Source: Syntrophomonadaceae bacterium (GTDB lineage Bacteria > Bacillota > Dethiobacteria > DTU022 > UBA8154). From it: DNA of 12,221 bases. Below, piece after piece: positions 5,515 to 12,221 of the stretch. A model generated the notes under the pieces. That model was not told where the DNA came from, searched no databases, and saw nothing but the letters and a program-made list of their open reading frames with translations. Made by a program: the position numbers and the translations under genes. The number at the start of each line of letters is the position of its first letter. Positions within the stretch are counted from its first letter, which is position 1. The stretch covers positions 1 through 12,221 of the forward strand of contig SKTJ01000315.1 of the NCBI GenBank assembly GCA_007122565.1, written 5' to 3'.

Positions 5515-6475
5515 TAACAACTTGGCAATTATCTTAATATTACTCATCTGTATTGGTTCAATCCTGCCCGGGTGTGCCCCCGGGGATAATGGCAGCCAAC
5601 AGAATCTAATCCTTTCCACCGGTTCAGGTGAACACTGGACATATGGAATTATGGCAGCAATGATCCAGATCTGGGAAAAAGAAATAGACGGGGTATCGTT
5701 TACCCTGCTTGAAGGAACAGGTGGGGGGAATGTGCTGGGGATCCATGGCGGTCAATTTCATTTTGGCACATCCAATACGGAAACAGTTTTTGCCGCCTTA
5801 AATGGCCATTATCCCTTTGAGCAGGAGATTGAACACTTTCGGGCCCTCGGCATCCTTAGTCCGGCCTTTTTCCACTATTTTGCTGGAGCTAATACAGGCA
5901 TTAAAAGTTGGGCCGACGTGCGCGGCAAAACCATTGCAGTAGGCGCCAGAGGTTCAGGTGCCGACGTCACGGTGGAATTAATCCTGGATGCCTACGGTAT
6001 CAGCCCGGATGAGGTAAATTTCACCTATATATCTTTGGCTGATGCTGCCGGCGCATATACGGACGGCCTTGTAGATGTGATCTGTGGCAGCGGTTATCCG
6101 GGGAACGCCCTCTTTCAGAGGCTTGCCGTGGCAAGGGATTCCGTAGCCCTTTCCCTCACCGCTGCAGATCTGGAAAATATGCGGAAGCATAATCCTTACT
6201 TGGAGTTGGGCCCTATCCCCGGCGGCACCTATCATAATATTGAGGCAGATGCAGAAAGCATAAAAATGGGAACAATCCTAATCTGCGCCCCGGAGCTTGA
6301 TGAGGAGTTGGTTTATAAGATGGTGAGCCTGCTGTTTGCGCATGCAGATAAACTGGGTGAAATACACGCAGCGGTAAAAGGGCTTACCCCCAAAACAGCC
6401 ATATTTACCACACGGGGGGAAGAGCTACACCCAGGGGCCGCACGGTACTACCGGGAGATTGGAATAATGGAGTAA
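5498..6475 (+). CDS. TAXI-family TRAP solute-binding lipoprotein
   Basis: The 325-residue protein starts with a signal peptide whose hydrophobic core (about 8-22) ends in the lipobox LPGC, with C26 the likely acylated residue; Pro at -2 is slightly unusual. Mature features of the TAXI family follow: LSTGSGEHWTYGIMAAMIQ, EGTGGGNVLGI, FGTSNTETV, the W-ADVRGKTIAVGARGSG segment and DVICGSGYPGNAL. It would be held at the outer face of the membrane by lipid and hand its ligand to the fused permease encoded just upstream. AAGGAG lies 9 bases before the ATG and within the permease gene; the genes overlap by 17 bases, indicating coupled translation. Ligand identity is not readable. It depends on an Lgt for maturation, probably a housekeeping enzyme elsewhere rather than the divergent one in this window. 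No clear terminator follows before the convergent yeiH-type gene. Confidence 0.92.
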   Translation: MKEMVSNNLAIILILLICIGSILPGCAPGDNGSQQNLILSTGSGEHWTYGIMAAMIQIWEKEIDGVSFTLLEGTGGGNVLGIHGGQFHFGTSNTETVFAALNGHYPFEQEIEHFRALGILSPAFFHYFAGANTGIKSWADVRGKTIAVGARGSGADVTVELILDAYGISPDEVNFTYISLADAAGAYTDGLVDVICGSGYPGNALFQRLAVARDSVALSLTAADLENMRKHNPYLELGPIPGGTYHNIEADAESIKMGTILICAPELDEELVYKMVSLLFAHADKLGEIHAAVKGLTPKTAIFTTRGEELHPGAARYYREIGIME

Positions 6476-6524
6476 AAGAGAAATTTCCAACTTGTTATTG
6501 CTTTTTCGAGACAGGGGTATACAA

Positions 6525-7574
6525 TTACAGCATCAGGATTAGTGTACTATAAAAATAAGCATAGAAACCGACAATTATTGTCATTAAAAATCCAAAGGCA
6601 ATCACGCCTAATTCATGTCTGCCTAAATCTTTCAGATTAATCCCCGCACCAATGCCCACAAAGCATATCACAAAGAACCAGGAGGAAAGCGTTTTTGCAG
6701 CTGCTATTCCCTGCGGCGAGATTAACCCTGCGGTGCTTAACGATGCTGCTATTAAGAGGCCTACGATAAATTTAGGGAACTTGCTCCACAAAAGGCCGGG
6801 CCTTATCTTTTCACCCACAGGCAGGCCTTTTCGTATATAAATATAGGTCATTACCACTACAACCACAGGCAGAAGTGTGTTTCTGGCAGACTTAACGATG
6901 GTAGCTATTGCCCCTGCAGTGTCGCTGTAAGCATGTCCGATAGCGATAGCCTGGGCCGTGTTGGCGGGTACGGCCCCCGCAATAAAACCGGCCAACAGAT
7001 CGCTCCAACCCATGGCATGTGCAACAAGGGGCAGCGCTGCCAGAACCATTACATCGTTTAAAATGGCTATGCCGATGGCTGTGAAAATCTCTTTCTGCCG
7101 CGCCTTGATTGCAGGGGCCAGTGCGATGATCGCAGAAACGCCGCAAACACCTATGCCCACCCCAATTAAGTGCCCCCAGCGTTCATTGCCTGAAATTCTT
7201 TTCACAAGCCAGCCACCAATAATTATGGAAAACGTTATGGAAACAGCAACCATAATAATAGCCGTAGCACCAACGGAAAAGATTTCATGTAAGTTTAAGC
7301 TTGCTCCCAGCAAGACTATGCCAATATAAAGACATATTCTAGTACAAAACTCTATGCCGCTACTAAAAACCCTGGGGATTCCCAGCAGATTTCTGAGAAT
7401 CAAACCTAATAAAATAGCGATCAAAACATGGTTAAACATATAGAGTTGCTCCGGTATGAGCTTCAGGTGGATTAACCTGGCAAAAGCCCCCAGGACAACG
7501 CATAACATAAAGCCCGGAAAAATACTTTTAAAATAATCCAGCCAACTGGATTGTGGTGGTGGGAGCTTTGACAA
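6525..7574 (-). CDS. YeiH/UPF0324 family permease (putative sulfate exporter family)
   Basis: The 349-residue protein has about ten hydrophobic segments. The family core is present: FNHVLIAILLGLILRN, a LYIGIVLLGASLNL helix, the glycine-rich IGVGIGVCGVSAIIALAP (about 137-155), then NDVMVLAALPLVAH and AGAVPANTAQAIAIGHAYSD. The last region has the small-residue turn of an internal repeat. Family members are annotated as putative sulfate exporters, and some sit in sulfonate-degradation loci where export of sulfite or sulfate is proposed; direct transport data are scarce. The start is TTG, since an in-frame TAA lies four codons upstream and the family N-terminus aligns here. AAGGGG lies about 12 bases before it. 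It is last in the leftward oxidoreductase unit, 25 bases after the microprotein gene. Export of an anion made or released by the enzymes upstream is inference. Confidence 0.88.
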   Translation of the reverse strand: MSKLPPPQSSWLDYFKSIFPGFMLCVVLGAFARLIHLKLIPEQLYMFNHVLIAILLGLILRNLLGIPRVFSSGIEFCTRICLYIGIVLLGASLNLHEIFSVGATAIIMVAVSITFSIIIGGWLVKRISGNERWGHLIGVGIGVCGVSAIIALAPAIKARQKEIFTAIGIAILNDVMVLAALPLVAHAMGWSDLLAGFIAGAVPANTAQAIAIGHAYSDTAGAIATIVKSARNTLLPVVVVVMTYIYIRKGLPVGEKIRPGLLWSKFPKFIVGLLIAASLSTAGLISPQGIAAAKTLSSWFFVICFVGIGAGINLKDLGRHELGVIAFGFLMTIIVGFYAYFYSTLILML

Positions 7575-7599
7575 TTTTTTTTACGTCCCCTTTTTTTGA

Positions 7600-7695
7600 T
7601 TATAGAACCACGATTATAATTATTAAAATCACCAGTCCCGTAATGCAGCCAAACCAGTCTTCCTCAATCTGAAATAAAGCCGGCTTCTTTTCCAT
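7600..7695 (-). CDS. 31-residue EDW one-helix membrane microprotein
   Basis: The frame encodes 31 residues: a charged start (MEKKPALFQIEEDW) followed by a single continuous hydrophobic helix (about FGCITGLVILIIIIVVL). AAGGAG lies 8 bases upstream of the ATG, as good a ribosome binding site as any in the window. It fits tightly between the ferredoxin gene (27 bases before) and the yeiH-type gene (25 bases after). Many YeiH/UPF0324 permeases carry an N-terminal extension with a similar E-D-W motif followed by a transmembrane helix, and in others this segment is a separate small gene (recalled, not computed). I therefore infer a small subunit or split-off N-terminal helix of the permease. The overlapping frame that starts at the neighbouring ATG has no spacing for a ribosome binding site and encodes no membrane helix. 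Confidence 0.7.
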   Translation of the reverse strand: MEKKPALFQIEEDWFGCITGLVILIIIIVVL

Positions 7696-7722
7696 CTGAA
7701 CATCTCCTTGTGAGGTGAGGCT

Positions 7723-8148
7723 TTACTGCGCCGCTGGAAGATCCAAAGCACCAACAGGACAGGCCTGTAAACATGCCGGGGGTAAGCCCTGCTCCCGGCG
7801 GGACAGGCATGTATCGCATTTAACAGCGCGGTTAAGCAAAGGATCAAGGGATATACACCCATTGGCACATGCGGCAATACAATAGCCGCAGCCCGTGCAT
7901 AATACCGGGTCAAAGGCCACTGCTCCCTCCCTGAGGGAGAAGGCACCTTCCGGACAGGCTTTTTGGCAGGACGGTTTCTCACACTGGTGGCAGACATGCA
8001 GCGAAAAAACATAAGCCGGGCGCGGCTCTTCCTTAAAAGAACGTTCTATCATCAGCGGCCGTATTTCTGCAGGCAGGTTGTGTTCCTGCTGACATGCCAC
8101 CATGCAGGATAAACAGCCCATGCAGCGCTTTGCATCATGTTTGAGCAT
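7723..8148 (-). CDS. four-cluster [4Fe-4S] ferredoxin-type electron transfer subunit
   Basis: This is a DmsB/HycB/FdhB-type electron-wire subunit of 141 residues with the full set of 16 cluster cysteines in four groups. These are C9-C12-C15-C19, C53-C56-C61-C65, C84-C87-C90-C94 and C111-C114-C126-C130. One extra cysteine, C98, lies after the third group. It should carry electrons between the catalytic subunit encoded just upstream and a cytoplasmic partner. There is no signal peptide or membrane segment, so the complex is probably soluble. I chose the ATG at 8148, with AAGGGTGA 5 bases upstream, because family members begin a few residues before the first cysteine; a GTG at 8175 would add nine residues. 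Its start overlaps the end of the oxidoreductase gene by 14 bases, showing co-expression. No membrane anchor subunit is encoded nearby. Confidence 0.88.
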   Translation of the reverse strand: MLKHDAKRCMGCLSCMVACQQEHNLPAEIRPLMIERSFKEEPRPAYVFSLHVCHQCEKPSCQKACPEGAFSLREGAVAFDPVLCTGCGYCIAACANGCISLDPLLNRAVKCDTCLSRREQGLPPACLQACPVGALDLPAAQ

Positions 8149-10246
8149 GGCAGTCACCCTTCTGCTTCCCGCCACGGTTTACCTTCTCCACACTACAGCG
8201 CATCTCCCGGTAAGCAGGTGCACCGGAAAGGGGATCCATGGCCAGATCGTCCGTCAAAAGGTTAACATTGACACCTTGCTTGTCCCGGGCGAGCCGCCCT
8301 CCCCCCGTATGGCCGAAACCATGGCGGATGAGGACCAGGCCGGGCCAGGCAGCAGGCAGAATTTTTACGGGAAGCGTGACAGACGCCTGCTCCGTGGTTA
8401 TTACTGCCAGGTCACCGTTTTTCAGGCCTTGTGCTTGTGCTATTGCATCAGCTATTTCCACCCTGTGACTCGTTTCGAGGCCGTTAAGCCAGGGCAGATT
8501 CATGAGCGTGGAGTGGGTATACATGGGCTGTCTAGCCCCGCTCACCAAATAATAGGGAAAGTTCCCTCCCTCATCCCCTGCACCCTCAGGCTCCACATAA
8601 CAAGGCAGGGGGTCAAAGCCTGCATCCTTAAACATCCCCGCTTCCAGCTCGATCCGCCCTGAAGGAGTGGGAAAACCGTCCCGGAGATATTTTCCCCTGT
8701 TCTTATCCCTGTAAATGAAGCCCCTTGGTGACTGCTCAAGCTCTTCGAAAGTATACCCGGAACCCTGTAGCAGCTCACTTAAGAAAGCTTCTTCCGACGC
8801 ATAGGTAAATTCATCCCCGTACAAACGGCGGCCCAGTTCGTTCATAATCCACCATTCAGACCTAGCCTCACCTGGCGGCTCAATTACTTTTTGCGCCAGG
8901 CGAATCAGCGATGGGGGCATCAGGTTATTCATACAAAGGTCCGTTCGTTCAAGAAAAGTGGTGCCGGGCAACAGGAAATGGGCCAGTTGGGCCGTTTCCG
9001 TTTCATATAGATCCGTCACCACCAACAACTCCAGCTGCTGCAGCGCCCGCCGTACTTTTGCCGTATTGGGCCAGGCCATCACGGGGTTCCCCGCCGTAAC
9101 GATCAGGGCCTTGATCGGGTAAGGCTTTTCCCTTAGGATCGCTTCAGGTAAAAGGCCGGCCACATCACCCCAGGGAAAACCGAATTCCCGGGCAAAATAA
9201 TCTGCACCCGGCGGCACCTTCTCCCGGGCAAACACCTCCTGGTTCAACGGAAGATCAGGGTTAAAAACAAAGCCTCCCGGTCGGTCAACATTACCACCCA
9301 GTGCTGCAAGAATAAGCATGGCCCTGTTCGTCTGGGTTGCCTGTCGGCCGTGCATACAACCTTCACGGCGGTCAATCACAGCAGGACGGCACGCAGCATA
9401 AAGACGGGCAAGTTTAACAATCTCTGCTGCAGGGACAGTTGTCACAGCAGAAGCCCACTGTGGGGTATAGTCAGCCACCGCCCCGGCAAGATTTTCAAAA
9501 CCAACCGTGTGTTTAGCCACAAATTCCCAGTCATAAAGCCCTTCTTTGAGCATTACCCAAATCATGGCCAGAACCAGGGCCAGATCGGTGGCAGGCTTGA
9601 TGGGGACCCAGAGGTCCGCTTTTGCTGCCGTGTCCGAAAAAAGGGGGTCCACCACTACCAGGGGCGCCCCCCGCTGCTGCGCCTCCATAATATCATCCAT
9701 CACCCGTAAATAACGGTGGATCACCGTATGGGCAGGGTTTGTTCCAAACAAAAAGATGCCCCCCGCTTCCCGGAAATCACCTGTGGGAATCATACCCTTG
9801 CCATAAGTACCCTGGGCTGCCACGTACTTGGGCCCCACGCAAAGGGATTCGGTACCGGTCCGGTTAGGTGAGCCGAAATAATGGAGGAACCTACGGAAAC
9901 AGGCCTGGGTGTTCAGCCGCGTAAAGGAAGCCCCTTCATAGGTAGCCAGGGCAGTGCCCCCGTAACGACGCCTGATGCGCTCCAGTGTTGTGGCAATCTC
10001 ATCCAGGGCAGAATCCCAGGAAACAGCTTCCCAGCCCCTGGCCGGATGCCGGCGCATTGGACGGCTAATCCGGTCCGGATCATATATGAGCTGGCGGGCA
10101 GCAAGGCCCTTGCTGCAGAGTCCCCCCCTGTTCAGAGGGCTCTCAGGGTCACCTTCCACCTTTACCACAGCCCCGGCGTCATTCACGTGGACCTTAATTC
10201 CACAGTCCGCCTTGCAGAGGCGGCATACACTAAGAAAAACTCTGAT
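8135..10246 (-). CDS. molybdopterin oxidoreductase catalytic subunit (DMSO reductase superfamily), apparent ATC start
   Basis: The catalytic subunit is about 703 residues. It has an N-terminal [4Fe-4S] motif (C8-x2-C11-x3-C15, fourth ligand C44 in GGLCSKG), then the Mo/W-bis-MGD domains with TGTESLCVGPKY (C136 the likely metal ligand). Later come FLFGTNPAHT, VVVDPLFSDTA, KPATDLALVLAM, LGGNVDRPGG and a C-terminal dinucleotide-binding domain. It resembles thiosulfate/polysulfide reductase- or formate dehydrogenase-like enzymes; the substrate cannot be assigned. No Tat signal is present, so it acts in the cytoplasm with the ferredoxin subunit whose gene overlaps its end. The first canonical start in frame is GTG at 10186, but this would remove C8, C11 and C15. 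The frame is open upstream only to a TGA at 10255, with no ATG, GTG or TTG in between. ATC at 10246 lies 5 bases after GGGGTGAT and is the best start; an indel or sequence error is the alternative. Confidence 0.85.
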   Translation of the reverse strand: MRVFLSVCRLCKADCGIKVHVNDAGAVVKVEGDPESPLNRGGLCSKGLAARQLIYDPDRISRPMRRHPARGWEAVSWDSALDEIATTLERIRRRYGGTALATYEGASFTRLNTQACFRRFLHYFGSPNRTGTESLCVGPKYVAAQGTYGKGMIPTGDFREAGGIFLFGTNPAHTVIHRYLRVMDDIMEAQQRGAPLVVVDPLFSDTAAKADLWVPIKPATDLALVLAMIWVMLKEGLYDWEFVAKHTVGFENLAGAVADYTPQWASAVTTVPAAEIVKLARLYAACRPAVIDRREGCMHGRQATQTNRAMLILAALGGNVDRPGGFVFNPDLPLNQEVFAREKVPPGADYFAREFGFPWGDVAGLLPEAILREKPYPIKALIVTAGNPVMAWPNTAKVRRALQQLELLVVTDLYETETAQLAHFLLPGTTFLERTDLCMNNLMPPSLIRLAQKVIEPPGEARSEWWIMNELGRRLYGDEFTYASEEAFLSELLQGSGYTFEELEQSPRGFIYRDKNRGKYLRDGFPTPSGRIELEAGMFKDAGFDPLPCYVEPEGAGDEGGNFPYYLVSGARQPMYTHSTLMNLPWLNGLETSHRVEIADAIAQAQGLKNGDLAVITTEQASVTLPVKILPAAWPGLVLIRHGFGHTGGGRLARDKQGVNVNLLTDDLAMDPLSGAPAYREMRCSVEKVNRGGKQKGDCHAQT

Positions 10247-10319
10247 CTTAGATCACCCCGATGCGTCTAATTAAATAGAATCAGGTAATATCACCATTCA
10301 TCAATGTTTCGCAAATTCC

Positions 10320-10361
10320 CTCATCCTGCATCCTAACTACTGACTACTGACTCCTGACTAC
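10320..10361. repeat. degenerate tandem heptamer repeat (6 units)
   Basis: Read on the minus strand, six 7-base units run directly from the AOR stop codon: GTAGTCA, GGAGTCA, GTAGTCA, GTAGTTA, GGATGCA, GGATGAG. The first four are close copies and the last two decayed. The array lies in the AOR-oxidoreductase intergenic gap (10247-10361), where I see no convincing promoter or terminator. Similar ACTCCTGACTACTGACT-type text occurs in other Firmicute intergenic regions as I recall. The period of seven is seen directly; function is unknown. Confidence 0.6.
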
Positions 10362-12197
10362 TTACAACAACTCATTTATCCCCAGCTTTTTCAGGGTTTC
10401 TTCCCGGGGCATGCCGTTTTCATCCCAGCCCTGGATTTGGTAGTACTGATCAAGCATCTGCCCAAATTGTTCCCGGTGCACTACTGAACCCTTTGCTGAT
10501 CCGTCCGGCAGAGGATCGTTAAAAAGGCGGTCCGGCAGAGTGTCATGATCACGGTTGAAACCCTCCCTGCAGTTAAAAAGCCGCGTCATATTCCAAATCC
10601 TCGTCCCTGACTCCCTTAGCTCATCCAGGGACCAATCACGGGAATAAAGATAATTAAATGCCTGGCCATATTCAGTAAATGTGAGGGCAAAATTGGCAAA
10701 AAGGCATATGGAAAAAGAATTCATCAGTGGGTATTCACTGTGCAGGTGAGCTACAATTTCTGCTTTTCCATCATAGCTGAAGCGGTCCACCTTTTCCCGG
10801 AGCGCCATCAACTCCGACCGTAAAGTGGAACCCCGCACATGGCAGCCTCCCCGGTCTGCAGTGGCATACAATAAAGCCATTGCCTTCATCCCCCGGGGAT
10901 CATAGCCCGGCAGTTCCAGGCCTTTCACGGCCATGGCAAAAGAAGTAGAACCTTCGCCGATCTCACGGGAGGCTTGCCGTACCCCCCGCCCCAAAAGCTC
11001 TCCGATGCCGTCCCTGTGGGCGATTTTTTCAATGAGCCGGGCCATCTCCCCGCCATTTCCAAAAGCAAGCTGAAGCCCGTCCAGGTCCTGCCCGTTAACA
11101 ATGCCTTTTTCGTAACATTCCATGATAAAAGAAATTACAACCCCCGTGGAGATAGAATCAAGACCGTATTCCGTGCAAAGGTTGTCCAGCATAATCAGGG
11201 TATCCGCATCATGAATGCCGCAATTGGCACCGAGGGCATAGATACTTTCGTACTCGGGGCCGTCGTGCAGCAGTTCTTCCCCATCCTTTACCGTCTTCAC
11301 GAGGCGCTTACAAGAAATGGGGCACCTGTTACAGCTCAGCTGCTTTATTTTCCTGTCAGTGAAATCATCAGGCCATTTACCTTCCATCTCCGGGAAAGTC
11401 CCTTTTTGCCAGTTACGCGTGGGAAATACTCCGAAATAATTTGCCACATCAATTGTGAGCAGGGTGCCCATCGTAGGGAATACCTTCCCCTTTGCCGTAA
11501 GGGGGTTTTCCCTGATCATGCGGGTAACAGTTTGCCCTATTTCTTTAAAACCGGGATCCTCGTTCCAGGGCAGGGCATTGGTGCCGCGCACAGCTACTGC
11601 CTTAAGGTTCTTCGAACCCATCACTGCCCCGGCCCCACCGCGGCCAAAATGCCTTTTCCCGGTGGTTACATTGGCCAGCAGCACCATGTTTTCCCCCGCC
11701 GGTCCGATCGATATTACCTGGGAGCGCTCATCCTGCAGTTCTTCTTTTATTTTCTTCTCCGTAAACGTTGTTCCCAGGCCAGTGAGGTGTTCGGCTTCTC
11801 TGAACTCAACTGTGCTATTCTTAATATAAAGATAAGTCGGCTTTGAGGCCTGTCCCGAGATAATAATTGCATCCAACCCCGTAGCCTTTAATTCCCTCCC
11901 TAAATATCCCCCCGCATTGGAATCAAGAAATGTCCCCGTAAGAGGAGACTTGGTTACGAGCTCGACCCTGGAGGAACTGGGGAAAATAGAGCCTGTAAGG
12001 GGCCCATTGGCAATAATAATTAGATTATCGGGTGAGAGGGCATCCGTCCCCGGCGCGAGATTGCGTAAAAGCAGGTAGGCCCCCAGCCCTTTTCCACCAA
12101 TAATTTTAGTATAAATACCCTTATCAATGGACTCAATAGTCACTTTTTCAGTTGTCAGATCCAGCCATGCTATCTTTCCAAAAAACGGTACATCCAT
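10362..12197 (-). CDS. aor: aldehyde:ferredoxin oxidoreductase (tungsten AOR family)
   Basis: The 611-residue protein matches the usual AOR length (about 605-620). It shows FGKIAWLDLTTEKV at the N-terminus, GPLTG, NAGGYLGRELKATGLDAI, GPAGEN, RHFGRGGAGAVMGSKNLKAV, GPEYES and DRGGCHVRG. The [4Fe-4S] ligands are C289-x2-C292-x3-C296 and probably C498, matching P. furiosus AOR spacing. The enzyme interconverts aldehydes and carboxylates with ferredoxin in the cytoplasm, using a tungsto-bispterin cofactor. By hand alignment the two pterin-binding DxxGL(C/D) motifs have lost their aspartates: TEYGLD (T342) and NSFSIC (N493). The substrate may therefore be atypical. The ATG at 12197 has GGAGG 8 bases upstream; the frame stays open to the window edge through a TTG that lacks such a site. 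It is followed by the heptamer repeat and then the molybdopterin oxidoreductase gene in the same direction. Confidence 0.93.
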   Translation of the reverse strand: MDVPFFGKIAWLDLTTEKVTIESIDKGIYTKIIGGKGLGAYLLLRNLAPGTDALSPDNLIIIANGPLTGSIFPSSSRVELVTKSPLTGTFLDSNAGGYLGRELKATGLDAIIISGQASKPTYLYIKNSTVEFREAEHLTGLGTTFTEKKIKEELQDERSQVISIGPAGENMVLLANVTTGKRHFGRGGAGAVMGSKNLKAVAVRGTNALPWNEDPGFKEIGQTVTRMIRENPLTAKGKVFPTMGTLLTIDVANYFGVFPTRNWQKGTFPEMEGKWPDDFTDRKIKQLSCNRCPISCKRLVKTVKDGEELLHDGPEYESIYALGANCGIHDADTLIMLDNLCTEYGLDSISTGVVISFIMECYEKGIVNGQDLDGLQLAFGNGGEMARLIEKIAHRDGIGELLGRGVRQASREIGEGSTSFAMAVKGLELPGYDPRGMKAMALLYATADRGGCHVRGSTLRSELMALREKVDRFSYDGKAEIVAHLHSEYPLMNSFSICLFANFALTFTEYGQAFNYLYSRDWSLDELRESGTRIWNMTRLFNCREGFNRDHDTLPDRLFNDPLPDGSAKGSVVHREQFGQMLDQYYQIQGWDENGMPREETLKKLGINELL

Positions 12198-12221
12198 CCG
12201 GCATGCCTCCCATGCTCGCAA

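Noticed and set aside
6476..6524. Terminator between the convergent TAXI binding protein and yeiH-type genes
   Set aside because: No stable stem with T-run could be found in this 49-base gap.
7629..8012. 127-codon minus-strand frame ending next to the microprotein
   Set aside because: It overlaps the ferredoxin gene in another frame; its composition is Arg/Pro-rich shadow coding. The ATG near its end lacks spacing from AAGGAG.
8102..8662. 186-codon open frame on the plus strand
   Set aside because: It is a shadow of the oxidoreductase and ferredoxin genes on the minus strand, with no family resemblance or start signal.
8135..10186. GTG at 10186 as the start of the molybdopterin oxidoreductase
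   Set aside because: It would remove three of the four N-terminal Fe-S cysteines that are encoded in frame directly upstream, and no good ribosome binding site precedes it.
8135..10246. Annotation as a formate dehydrogenase
   Set aside because: The ligand region TGTESLCVGPKY fits the superfamily but I could not confirm the formate dehydrogenase His-Arg active-site context, so only the superfamily is called.
10253..10255. In-frame TGA as a selenocysteine codon
   Set aside because: It lies upstream of the conserved N-terminus. The active-site metal ligand is encoded as Cys (TGTESLC), so no selenocysteine is needed.
10974..11846. 290-codon open frame on the plus strand
   Set aside because: It is antisense to the AOR gene, has no ribosome binding site, and its translation lacks any recognisable motif; the opposite strand encodes intact AOR signatures throughout.
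12198..12221. TTG at the window edge as the AOR start
   Set aside because: GGAGG at a proper distance from the ATG at 12197 and the family N-terminus both support the ATG; the extension is only read-through of the leader.

Overview
The window reads as chromosome of a strict anaerobe, most likely a Clostridia-class Firmicute of the Desulfotomaculum/Peptococcaceae or syntroph type. The evidence is strong AGGAGG-type ribosome binding sites, several GTG/TTG starts, near-consensus SigA-like promoters, a tungsten-type aldehyde:ferredoxin oxidoreductase (AOR), a cytoplasmic Mo/W oxidoreductase with a four-cluster ferredoxin subunit, and a TAXI-type TRAP transporter. The placement is inferred from gene content; no rRNA or other marker gene is present.

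Left part (1-1865). An AT-rich gene-free stretch (1-331) holds a leftward promoter candidate, a CIRCE-like inverted repeat and a long REP/MITE-like palindrome. Next comes a small metal-handling locus. A divergent Lgt-like membrane protein and a DUF2933 miniprotein run leftward, and a YHS-domain metal-binding miniprotein runs rightward. The shared promoter region carries three CsoR-like palindromes. Two of them sit in the -35/-10 spacers of the two opposing promoters, so both arms are probably de-repressed together by copper or a related signal. The regulator gene itself is not in the window.

Middle (1866-6475). A membrane-anchored metallophosphoesterase (leftward) is divergent from a three-gene rightward operon. 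The operon encodes an unusual regulator that joins a MerR/excisionase-type helix-turn-helix to a thioredoxin-like CxxC domain, a fused 4TM/12TM TRAP permease, and a TAXI solute-binding lipoprotein. The architecture suggests import of an organic acid or similar solute under thiol/disulfide control.

Right part (6525-12221, all leftward). AOR is followed by a molybdopterin oxidoreductase, a 16-Cys [4Fe-4S] subunit, a 31-residue one-helix microprotein and a YeiH/UPF0324 'sulfate exporter' family permease. The oxidoreductase and ferredoxin genes overlap, and the last three are separated by only 25-27 bases, so they look like one transcription unit. AOR lies about 115 bases upstream, across a tandem heptamer repeat. 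AOR and the oxidoreductase/ferredoxin pair could exchange electrons through ferredoxin in the cytoplasm, while YeiH may export a small (sulfur?) anion.

Points most worth a second look are the HTH-thioredoxin fusion regulator, the oxidoreductase whose conserved N-terminal Fe-S cysteines lie upstream of every canonical start codon (an ATC start is suggested), the unannotated EDW microprotein before YeiH, the mirror-image CsoR-type operators, and an AOR that has lost both aspartates of its pterin-binding motifs.
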